This document shows, one piece after another, positions 52,575 through 60,486 of a stretch of 64,000 nucleotides of DNA (within the stretch, counting starts at the first letter, position 1; each line of letters starts with the position of its first letter). The stretch comes from Psychromicrobium lacuslunae. GTDB lineage: Bacteria; Actinomycetota; Actinomycetes; Actinomycetales; Micrococcaceae. The notes beneath the pieces are model-generated. The model was given only the letters and a program-made list of their open reading frames with translations. It made no database searches and was not told the DNA's origin. Location of the stretch: assembly GCF_000950575.1 (NCBI RefSeq), contig NZ_CP011005.1, positions 3,038,001-3,102,000 on the forward strand, in the 5' to 3' direction. The position numbers and the translations under genes are program-made.

Positions 52575-52974
52575 GATTATCCGCTTCCCCGACATCGAGA
52601 AGCTTCTCTGCAAATACTTGACGAACATGCTGGCGCTCACCGACCAAGCAGGTGTGAAGGCAGGGACTAAGGTCCCGGTCAAGCGGCCGAGAGCGTTTGT
52701 TCGTGTGCTGCGCACTGGGGGCGCGCGTCAGAACGTTATCTACGACCGGGCGCAAATTACTGTCGAAGCTTACGCCGATGACGAGGTGACTGCCGAGGAT
52801 ATCGCACAGCTTTGTCGCGGGTTCATTCACCGCATCGACCAAGTAGACGATGTGCAGTTCTACCGGGTGGATGAGTTCGCCGCACCAGCCAACTTCCCTG
52901 ACCCGCTCACCTCCCAGACCCGCTACATCGCCACCTATCAGATTGGCGTGCGGGGCAAACAAATCAGTCTCTAA
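52564..52974 (+). CDS. Tail terminator protein
   Basis: 136 residues, PRAFVRVLRTGGARQNVIYDRAQITVEAYAD and RYIATYQIGVRG fit the tail terminator family capping the tail tube. GTG start. Confidence 0.7.
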   Translation: MAVEIIRFPDIEKLLCKYLTNMLALTDQAGVKAGTKVPVKRPRAFVRVLRTGGARQNVIYDRAQITVEAYADDEVTAEDIAQLCRGFIHRIDQVDDVQFYRVDEFAAPANFPDPLTSQTRYIATYQIGVRGKQISL

Positions 52975-53012
52975 CCCTTTCAAGGTCCGGGCAACGACCA
53001 CGAGGGGTAATC

Positions 53013-53567
53013 ATGGCGAACGACGCCACCAAAGTTCTTGTAGGAAAGCCGAAATCTACTGGCGGCGTCTACGTCGCTGATATCGGCACCACTCTACCTA
53101 CCACCGCAGCGACCGCCCTACCTGAACCGTTCGGCGGTCTCGGCTACGTCTCCGACGATGGCCTGAGTCAGACCATCGCCACCGACAGCGCCAAGATCAA
53201 GGCGTGGGGTGGCGACACGGTAAAGGTCATCCGTACCAGCCATGACGTTGAGTACAAACTCACGCTGATTGAAACCACTAAAGGCGTCCTTGCCGAGGTT
53301 TACCACAAGGACAACGTTTCGGTGACTGGCAAGCTCACCAAGGTTTCGATCAACTCGAAAGAGTTGGAAAACCGTGTCTGGTCTTTCGAGATGCGCGACG
53401 GCAATTTCGATATTCGTGTTGTCGTGCCGGTCGGCAAGATCACCGACATTGGCGAAGTGAAGTGGACCGATGAGGACGCTTCCGGCTACGAAATCACCAT
53501 CTCCGCCGCCCCCGATGCTGAAGGTAACAAAGCCTACCTGTTCATCGAAGACACCACTGCGGCCTAA
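53013..53567 (+). CDS. Major tail tube protein
   Basis: 184 residues. GKPKSTGGVYVADIGTTLPT opening and SDDGLSQTIATDSAKIKAWGGDTVKV match siphovirus tail tube proteins. Forms hexameric rings of the tail tube. Confidence 0.88.
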   Translation: MANDATKVLVGKPKSTGGVYVADIGTTLPTTAATALPEPFGGLGYVSDDGLSQTIATDSAKIKAWGGDTVKVIRTSHDVEYKLTLIETTKGVLAEVYHKDNVSVTGKLTKVSINSKELENRVWSFEMRDGNFDIRVVVPVGKITDIGEVKWTDEDASGYEITISAAPDAEGNKAYLFIEDTTAA

Positions 53568-53572
53568 CAACT

Positions 53573-53632
53573 AGCGGCGGCGGGTTTTACCTGCCCGGAC
53601 CTTCCCGCCGCCGCTACCAAACCGTCCGGGCA
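53573..53632 (+). other. Interleaved stems (candidate RNA pseudoknot) before the tail chaperone gene
   Basis: Stem 1: 53573-53585 with 53605-53617 (13 bp). Stem 2: GCCCGGAC 53594-53601 with GTCCGGGC 53625-53632. The 5' arm of stem 2 lies in the loop of stem 1 and its 3' arm is outside, the order of an H-type pseudoknot. Confidence 0.5.
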
Positions 53633-53655
53633 AGCCACTATGAAAGGTCCAGGCA

Positions 53656-53955
53656 ATGACCGTTTTTCAAGTCCCAGCTTCTAAGGCTGGATACAAGCAG
53701 AACCGTTTCGAGTTCACCATGCCGGGTTCGAAAAAGGTGCATTCAATCCCGAAGCTCAGCTTCCTGAAGCCTGAGCTGCTGCTCAAAATGGAAACGCTCT
53801 CTCAGGCGCAAGCAATGAACGAGCTTTTCGCTGAATACCTCCCCGAAGTGCTGGGACAGTTTGGCGAGATCTTCCAGCTCGAAGCGCTCTTCAACGCGTG
53901 GTCAGAAGCTTCGGAAATGTCCTTGGGGGAATCCGAGGCCTCTACCGCCTCATAG
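53656..53955 (+). CDS. Tail assembly chaperone, short form (G)
   Basis: 99 residues, helical; ends with ESEASTAS after the slippery site. Assists tape measure folding. The long form (GT) is made by -1 frameshift into the frame to 54353. Confidence 0.85.
   Translation: MTVFQVPASKAGYKQNRFEFTMPGSKKVHSIPKLSFLKPELLLKMETLSQAQAMNELFAEYLPEVLGQFGEIFQLEALFNAWSEASEMSLGESEASTAS
53925..53931 (+). promoter_or_regulatory. -1 ribosomal frameshift site
   Basis: G-GGG-GAA in the zero frame TTG GGG GAA. Moving back one base gives GGG then GGA ATC CGA, entering the frame that encodes GIRGLYRLIEENRP. The G-run allows re-pairing, as in other siphovirus chaperones. Confidence 0.75.
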
Positions 53956-54353
53956 AGGAAAACCGCCCAGCCATTCGCTACGACCTACTGCAAGCCGGGA
54001 TCAGCCTAGACGATCTCGGCTTCGACGTTTCGTGGACTGATGTGTGGGCGGCCATTAGGTGGGGGCCGCATGATTCGGCACTCAGAAGGTCACAACCCGG
54101 CTGGACTCCCTGGACGGAAGAAACCTACATCCAGGCGCTCATCTTCGACCAGTTAGCACTACTCACGCATGCGATGGGTGGCGGTAAGGGACGCAGGCCG
54201 AAGCCACTGCCAAGGCCGCAACCGCCTCTAGAGCGGATCGAGCCCAAAGAACTCGAAAAGAACTGGGCGCAGACAGGTGTGATCGGCGGTGAACCGCAAG
54301 ATCTCGCCGTCATGAAGGAATGGATGGAGGCCAAGAATGGCGTCAGGCGTTGA
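53928..54353 (+). CDS. Tail assembly chaperone, frameshift extension (T)
   Basis: 141 residues read only as the C-terminal part of the GT fusion (about 232 residues in total): IRGLYRLIEENRPAIRYDLL and DLGFDVSWTDVWAAIRWGP are typical T-domain segments. No ribosome binding site for an independent start. Overlaps the tape measure start. Confidence 0.82.
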   Translation, partial: GIRGLYRLIEENRPAIRYDLLQAGISLDDLGFDVSWTDVWAAIRWGPHDSALRRSQPGWTPWTEETYIQALIFDQLALLTHAMGGGKGRRPKPLPRPQPPLERIEPKELEKNWAQTGVIGGEPQDLAVMKEWMEAKNGVRR

Positions 54354-56925
54354 ACTTGCGCGGGCATTCATCACCCTCATACCGGCCATGCCGGGGGCTC
54401 AACAGAGCATTACGAACCAGCTTGCCCCGGCCTCAGCGAAGGCCGGGCAGGCCGGTTCCAGTTCACTCGGTGGTGCTTTTGTTAGCGGGCTGAAGAAGTT
54501 CGCAGTCCCCGTTGCCGGTGCCTTGGCAGCCTTCAGCGTCGGCAAGTTCATCAAAGGCTCGGTGGCAGAGTTTCAGTCTTACCAGGGTGCTGTGAACGCT
54601 TTCGGTCGGATCGCGGGCGGCTCCGTCCAGCAATTCTCGGGGCTGCGCGCAGCCATCCAACTCTCCGGTGTTGACGTGAACGCCGCCCAATCGTCAATGA
54701 CGATCTTCTCCAAGAATCTGGGTAAGGCTGCGCAGGACGGCACAAAAACAGCCGCGATGGCCAAGACCCTGGGCACGAACTTCCTGGACGCTTCCGGGCA
54801 GGTCAAGCCCATGTCTGAGATCCTCCCCGCGCTGTCTGACAAGTTCAAAGCCATGCCGGACGGTGCCCAAAAAACCGCTCTCGCCATGCAGCTCTTTGGC
54901 CGTTCCGGCGCTACGCTCCTGCCCTTCCTGAACAAAGGATCAGCGGGCATTGCTGAGCTGACGGCGCAGGCCGGGAAAATGGGGTTGGTCCTGGATGAGA
55001 CTGACCAGAAAATTTTTGGGGCGTCGAAGTCGTCCATCCGCCAGTTCACCATGTCCATGCAAGGACTCAAGGTGGCTGTCGGGTCCACAGCGCTGCCAAT
55101 ACTGACCGCTTTCGGAAATCTTGGCCGCGCCGTGCTGGTCCCGGTCATTCAACTAATAGCCCGTGGATTCTCAGCGGCGCGTGCCCCGGTGCTGGCCTTC
55201 GCCGGTCATGTCCAGGCGATGGCTGACCGGATTGGCGCAATCACCACCGGATTGATTGCCCTCTTCACTAAAGGCGACTTCACTGGCGGTCTTCGTAAGG
55301 CTCTCGGCCTTGAAGAGGACTCGAAGATTGTTGGCGTGCTGTTTAGCATCAGGGATGCGGTAGGAGCAGTCTTCAGCAACATCAAAGGCTACTTCACTGG
55401 TCTGAATCTTGGTTCTGTTTTCAGCACGCTGGGGCAAAGCTTCGGCCCCCTCATCCCGCAAGTCGTCCAGCTAGCTTCTTCGCTGTCGCCGCTGGGTTTG
55501 ATCTTCAAATCCCTAGCCCCGCTGCTGCCGCAAATAGGGTCGATGTTCTCCCAGCTCGGCCAGACCCTGGCCACCTCCCTGGGTGCGGCACTCAAGGCTG
55601 TTCTCCCGGCACTGGGGCAAGTCGCCCAGTCGCTCACCACCGGTTTGGGACAAGCCTTCCAGGCGATCCTGCCAGCGATCTCCAGCCTTGTACCCGTCAT
55701 CGGACAAGCCCTCGGGTCACTGGCTGGAGTGATCGGCTCGGTTGTGGCCGCTATCGCTCCGATGATCAGCCAGATCTTGCCGCCCCTGGTGGGCCTGTTC
55801 TCACAGCTCATTCCGGTGGTGGCCAACCTGGTGAGTTCGATCCTGCCGCCTTTGGCCTCAATCGTCACAACCATTATCGGCGCGATTGGTCCACTCATCT
55901 CAGCAATCCTGCCGCCACTGATTGGGCTGTTCCAAAAGATCATCCCACCGGTAATGCAACTGGTGAGTTCTGTCCTGCCGCCTATCGCAACCCTGTTCGG
56001 CGTCATCGTCGCCGCGATTGCACCTTTGATTACACAGATCGCTTCTTTGCTCATCCCGATCATTAATGCGCTCATGCCGGTGGTGACCACTGTGTTCGGG
56101 GTGATCGCCTCAATCATCACATCGGTGATGCAGATCATCCAGGGCGTGATCCAGGTCGTGACCGGCATCATTTCGGGCAATTGGTCGATGGTGTGGACCG
56201 GGATCAAGAACATTTTCGGTGGGATCTGGAACACCATCGTGAACGTGATCTCCGGTGCTATTAAGATCGTTGGTTCGGTCATCGGTGCTGGGCTGAACAT
56301 TGCCCGGTCAATTGTGTCCAACGTGCTTGGCGCTATAGGCAATTTCTTCGCCTCGACGTGGCGGAACGTCACCAACGGTGTGTCCGGGTTCATTGGCGGA
56401 TTCCTCGACTTCTTCCGGAAAATGCCAGGCCAGATCCTCGGCTTCCTGAGTGGCCTCGGCAGCTCGCTGTGGAATATTGGCCGGGACATGATTCAGGGGC
56501 TCCTGGACGGGGCTGGGTCACTGCTACGCGGAATTGGCGACTTCTTCCTTCGGATGATTCCGGGCTGGATTGTGGAGCCTTTCAAAGCCGCTTTGGGGAT
56601 CCATTCGCCCTCGACCGTTTTCCGTGATGAGGTCGGCGCGATGATCCCAGCCGGTTTGGTCGAAGGCATTGATGGCGGGGTAGCTCAGGTCGATGCTTCA
56701 CTCCGAAGCCTTGTCACAGTGCCCAAGCTTCCTTCTCTCGCTCATTACCGGCCAGCAGCGCCTGAGTATGGCGGAGGGCTGGGCGCAGCGAGCCTGTCAG
56801 AGCGCAACAGTCCTCTCGTGCACATCGAAAACCAGTACGTGCAGAAGGACGACACAGCAGCCGACGTGGCGAACGAGCTGGAGTTCAAAGCACGCGCGAA
56901 GGCGGGAGGTTTGGTGTTCGCATGA
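54337..56925 (+). CDS. Tape measure protein
   Basis: 862 residues. N-terminal region with LRAAIQLSGVDVNAAQSSM, a central series of Pro-Leu-Ile/Val hydrophobic repeats (PPLVGLF, PPLASIV, PPLIGLF; ~residues 380-590) with many membrane-like segments, and a C-terminal GIHSPSTVFRDEVG signature. At about 0.15 nm per residue the tail would be near 130 nm. Confidence 0.93.
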   Translation: MASGVELARAFITLIPAMPGAQQSITNQLAPASAKAGQAGSSSLGGAFVSGLKKFAVPVAGALAAFSVGKFIKGSVAEFQSYQGAVNAFGRIAGGSVQQFSGLRAAIQLSGVDVNAAQSSMTIFSKNLGKAAQDGTKTAAMAKTLGTNFLDASGQVKPMSEILPALSDKFKAMPDGAQKTALAMQLFGRSGATLLPFLNKGSAGIAELTAQAGKMGLVLDETDQKIFGASKSSIRQFTMSMQGLKVAVGSTALPILTAFGNLGRAVLVPVIQLIARGFSAARAPVLAFAGHVQAMADRIGAITTGLIALFTKGDFTGGLRKALGLEEDSKIVGVLFSIRDAVGAVFSNIKGYFTGLNLGSVFSTLGQSFGPLIPQVVQLASSLSPLGLIFKSLAPLLPQIGSMFSQLGQTLATSLGAALKAVLPALGQVAQSLTTGLGQAFQAILPAISSLVPVIGQALGSLAGVIGSVVAAIAPMISQILPPLVGLFSQLIPVVANLVSSILPPLASIVTTIIGAIGPLISAILPPLIGLFQKIIPPVMQLVSSVLPPIATLFGVIVAAIAPLITQIASLLIPIINALMPVVTTVFGVIASIITSVMQIIQGVIQVVTGIISGNWSMVWTGIKNIFGGIWNTIVNVISGAIKIVGSVIGAGLNIARSIVSNVLGAIGNFFASTWRNVTNGVSGFIGGFLDFFRKMPGQILGFLSGLGSSLWNIGRDMIQGLLDGAGSLLRGIGDFFLRMIPGWIVEPFKAALGIHSPSTVFRDEVGAMIPAGLVEGIDGGVAQVDASLRSLVTVPKLPSLAHYRPAAPEYGGGLGAASLSERNSPLVHIENQYVQKDDTAADVANELEFKARAKAGGLVFA

Positions 56926-57788
56926 TCTACCAAACAACACCCGGCATGTACCGGGTCAGCTGGAACGGCCTTCAACTGGGCGACGGTACCGGGTATTTCG
57001 TGAAGAATCTTGAGGGCTGGGATGACGATCCGGGGGTTGATGACGGTTCGGCGGCTAATCCTCAGTCGGCGGGCGGGCAGGATGGCAGGCTTTTGCCGAC
57101 TGCCCGCACCGTCACCCTGGATCTGGACATTGTGGGAGACACCCAGCAAGAAACCCACGAGCTTCGGATGGCGTTGCTCAGAGCCACACCGATCATTGAC
57201 CAGATTGGCCGGTTGCTGACGGATAAGGGGTTCGGGCCCGAGTTCGTCAACGCCAGGATCATCCGCCGATCCATCCCGTTGCCTATTGGGTTCGGGAATA
57301 TCGTGCCGGTGTCGTTGCAGTGGAAGGCTCAAGACCCGCGCCGCTACTCGCTGTCGGAGCACAAAGCAGTCCTGCACCCTTATCAGGCACCGCCTGGCCT
57401 GGATTTTGATTTCGATTTGCCGTTCGATTTCCCGGCGAACACGGGCGGGTACAGTAACCGGGCGACACTAACGAATCAGGGTACGTATGACACGCCCTTG
57501 AACATCGAGTTGAAGGGTCCGCTTCAAGACCCGGCTTTTACCTTGTATACGCCGGAGCGGGTCCGGGCTTATCGGGTGGCGTTCCCACTCCAGGCCGGGG
57601 ATACCCTCGTGATCCGGCCTGCGCCCTCGACCGTGGTGCTGAACGGTTCGGCGTCGCGGTACGGGTCGATCCGGGGCGCACTCATCGAGGATCTTTTCAT
57701 TCCACCGGGCGAATCAACCCTGGCCCTGAACGGTACCGGTTCGGACCAGGCTTCACTGACCGCTTACTGGCGCGACGCCATTATCTAA
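56922..57788 (+). CDS. Distal tail protein
   Basis: 288 residues: GDGTGYFVKNLEGWDDDPGVDDG start region and the C-terminal galectin-like half with LNGSASRYGSIRGALIEDLFIPPGES fit Dit-type proteins forming the hub of the tail tip. ATGA overlap with tape measure. Confidence 0.8.
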   Translation: MIYQTTPGMYRVSWNGLQLGDGTGYFVKNLEGWDDDPGVDDGSAANPQSAGGQDGRLLPTARTVTLDLDIVGDTQQETHELRMALLRATPIIDQIGRLLTDKGFGPEFVNARIIRRSIPLPIGFGNIVPVSLQWKAQDPRRYSLSEHKAVLHPYQAPPGLDFDFDLPFDFPANTGGYSNRATLTNQGTYDTPLNIELKGPLQDPAFTLYTPERVRAYRVAFPLQAGDTLVIRPAPSTVVLNGSASRYGSIRGALIEDLFIPPGESTLALNGTGSDQASLTAYWRDAII

Positions 57789-57798
57789 GGAGCACTTT

Positions 57799-58620
57799 AT
57801 GTCTCTTGTAGTCTCCGCTCTGAAGGGTCAGGCACAGGGCTTCGGCGTGACCGGGCAGATTTATCGCAATGCTCTTGCGGCGATGGTTCAAAGCAACGGC
57901 CTCGCAGTTGTCGGTGGGGTGGCCTCCGGGTGCACGGTGGCTAATACGTCGGGGATGAGCGGCACCGTTTCCCAAGGCCGTATGGTCGTCCCTGCTGCTT
58001 CGACCGCACAGGGCGCGTACGTGGTAACCATTACCCAGGATGAGCCGTTCAGCGTCGGCACCTCTGATGCGACCCGGAACCGCATTGACCGGCTGATCGC
58101 CCAGGTCACTGACCCGGACGCAATCGGTGGCGCGGGCACTCCCTCAGCGGTGATCACCGTCCTACCCGGTGCTTACCCTGCTTCGGGCTCGCCGGTACCG
58201 CCGCTAACCCCGGCTGGTGCGCTGTCGTTGGGGACAATCCCCGTCCCAGCGGGGGCAACGTCGTGGACGGTGCAGGACAAAGCGGCACAGCTTTATGGGT
58301 TGCCGGGGCAGTGGCGTCCAGGGCAACGCTACGCCTCCCACGCCCAAAAGCTCACTGTCACGGTGACCTCGGGTCAGCAGATCGTCAACGCCTTCGCTGG
58401 CTTCCCTGTCGGACGGTTCACCGTGCCCCCGCTGCTGTCGGTGACGCTCAGCTCCCTACCTACGGGCATGCAGCGCTTCGATGTGTCGGTTCGTGATGCC
58501 ACCACTGAGGGGGTGTGGGTCATGCTCACGTCAAAGAATCTTTCTGGTGCACCGAATAACTTCACGATCACTGTGGACGTTGAGGCGTTTCAGATGACCC
58601 CGACCTCGGCGGAGGGCTAA
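57799..58620 (+). CDS. Minor tail protein
   Basis: 273 residues, beta-rich, GFGVTGQIYRNALAAMVQSNGLAVVGGVASGCTV; resembles the middle tail-tip proteins of Arthrobacter-type siphoviruses. AAGGAG upstream. Confidence 0.6.
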   Translation: MSLVVSALKGQAQGFGVTGQIYRNALAAMVQSNGLAVVGGVASGCTVANTSGMSGTVSQGRMVVPAASTAQGAYVVTITQDEPFSVGTSDATRNRIDRLIAQVTDPDAIGGAGTPSAVITVLPGAYPASGSPVPPLTPAGALSLGTIPVPAGATSWTVQDKAAQLYGLPGQWRPGQRYASHAQKLTVTVTSGQQIVNAFAGFPVGRFTVPPLLSVTLSSLPTGMQRFDVSVRDATTEGVWVMLTSKNLSGAPNNFTITVDVEAFQMTPTSAEG

Positions 58621-59735
58621 TGACCTGGCGGCTATTCATCGCCCGCGTCAGGGGTGATGAAACCCTGGGCCAGTTCGAAGCCGACGTAGAGACCGCGACC
58701 CGATATATCGGCAAAGCTGGTGAACTTTCGGCCAAGATCGAAATCCCCAATGAAGATGTTGCCCGCAGGTTGCTGACTTGTGTCGGCTCCGAAGCATCGT
58801 TGTCGATGTATCTGGCGCAGGGCGATCTGATTTGGTGGGGCGGGCTGCTCGATAAAGACTCCATCAGCTCCGATGGTGGAAAGCTCACGGTGACTCTCGC
58901 CGGGGCCACGTTTGAGGGGTACCTTGACCGGCGCGAAGCGCGCCGGAACCAGTACGAATCGATTGCTGATCAGTTCGTGTGGGCGCGCGGCATGGTCATT
59001 GAAGCGACGGGCACGCCAGATTCCGATATTGGGCTGACCATCCCTGATAGCGGGTTATCCGGGGTGAAACGGCAGCTGTCTTTCAAGGATGAGGACTCCA
59101 CTAAATGGGGTGCGATGCTGGCGACGATGGCGAACCGTGCCGACGGGTTTGACTGGGTTATTGATGTGACCGGCACGCCGTGGGAGCGGCAACGCACCCT
59201 GATCCTGGCTTACCCGTCCCTGGCTCGCCCAAACGGGTACACCATCCCAGCCGCCGCTGTTAGGTCTTATACGGAGACGCGGGACCGCACCGCTGGGGCA
59301 ACGTCCTGGCGGATACGTGGTGAAGCACCGGAAGGCTCCAGTGGCACCGACGTACCCGCCCCCATGTCGGATGTTTTCGACGCGACCGACATTCTGGCCG
59401 CTGGCGGGCTCCGCACCGATAAGACCGTCACCCGTCAGGGCATGAGTATCAAAGCGAACCTCGACGCCGACGCCGCGCATTTACGCGACACCATGAACGG
59501 CAGCACCAGGCTGCTGGACGTGACGTGTGATCTGGAGGCGATCGATCCCGGCATTCTTGGTGCTTATGTGCGGGTGCGGCTGGTCGATTTGATGCACCCA
59601 GCTTTGGAGGACGGCACCCCAACCTTGGACCAGGTGCGCCGGTGTATCGGGTACACGATCAAGCCCGCTAAACGCGGCGAAAAAGACACCGCGCAACTTT
59701 TGTTTGAGGAACCCACCGACGCTGAGGAGGGCTAA
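58620..59735 (+). CDS. Minor tail protein (Gp37/tail-associated type)
   Basis: 371 residues: GELSAKIEIPNEDVARRLL, LIWWGGLLDKDSISSDGGKLTVTLAGATFEGYLDRR, a pattern of siphovirus ReqiPepy6 Gp37-like tail hub proteins. Shares a base with the previous stop (TAATG). Confidence 0.65.
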   Translation: MTWRLFIARVRGDETLGQFEADVETATRYIGKAGELSAKIEIPNEDVARRLLTCVGSEASLSMYLAQGDLIWWGGLLDKDSISSDGGKLTVTLAGATFEGYLDRREARRNQYESIADQFVWARGMVIEATGTPDSDIGLTIPDSGLSGVKRQLSFKDEDSTKWGAMLATMANRADGFDWVIDVTGTPWERQRTLILAYPSLARPNGYTIPAAAVRSYTETRDRTAGATSWRIRGEAPEGSSGTDVPAPMSDVFDATDILAAGGLRTDKTVTRQGMSIKANLDADAAHLRDTMNGSTRLLDVTCDLEAIDPGILGAYVRVRLVDLMHPALEDGTPTLDQVRRCIGYTIKPAKRGEKDTAQLLFEEPTDAEEG

Positions 59736-60476
59736 ATGGGCACCCAATACCCTCCCGATTTCGCCGGAACCCTGGCACGCCTCGCCCAAGCGGTTGAGGT
59801 ACTGCAAGCCAAAGCGTCCCGTGCTGACCGTTTAGCGGCTGAGGCTATCGACGGCATGGTCGTCACTGGGGCGACGATCCGCACCAATGACGGACCCGAC
59901 CGGGTCGAACTCACCGGCGATAACCTTTCCGTTTTCACCGGCAATGTGCTGCAAGTGCTGGTTGGCCCGTCTATTGGTTTGTCGCTGCGTGACCCGAACT
60001 CTGGGGAGATGGTTCCACTGTCGGATCAGGCTTTCGGCTCAGCCACCGGCGCGTATCCGGGCACTTTGACGAAAACGATTGCCTCGGGTGGTTCGGCATC
60101 GGATTGGCAACTCATCGTCTCCACGCCCGTTTTCACGAGCCGGACGGGCAGGATCAACCTCCAAGCCACCGCGGCGGTATTCAAGGCCAATGGCTACAAG
60201 TCCACGATCTTCGCTGAGATGTACCTCACTGGCCCGGACGCTGATGTGCAGATCGCCGGGACGGTGCAAGCCGTCTCGCACACTGACCAGAACGGGTTTA
60301 TCGGCGGCTCTCAAGTGCCCTTACCCATGATGAAAAACGTGATCGTACCGCCCGGCATTTATCGGCTCAGGGTGCGGTGGAAATTCGCCCCTGGTGCTGC
60401 TGCTGGACCGAACGGCGGCTCAACAGATCACGTCGGCACGATCTCCGACATTAACACTTTCGCAACACCACAATAG
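59736..60476 (+). CDS. Minor tail protein
   Basis: 246 residues: a short coiled coil (LARLAQAVEVLQAKASRADRLA, residues ~8-29), then beta-rich domain with ATAAVFKANGYKSTIFAEMYLTG. Starts directly after the preceding stop codon. Confidence 0.6.
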   Translation: MGTQYPPDFAGTLARLAQAVEVLQAKASRADRLAAEAIDGMVVTGATIRTNDGPDRVELTGDNLSVFTGNVLQVLVGPSIGLSLRDPNSGEMVPLSDQAFGSATGAYPGTLTKTIASGGSASDWQLIVSTPVFTSRTGRINLQATAAVFKANGYKSTIFAEMYLTGPDADVQIAGTVQAVSHTDQNGFIGGSQVPLPMMKNVIVPPGIYRLRVRWKFAPGAAAGPNGGSTDHVGTISDINTFATPQ

Positions 60477-60486
60477 GAGACCTATC

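Noticed and set aside
55389-56489. Long minus-strand frame of 366 codons opposite the tape measure gene
   Set aside because: It mirrors the hydrophobic repeat region of the tape measure gene; composition (Pro/Met/Thr-rich) is that of an antisense shadow and there is no promoter or ribosome binding site.
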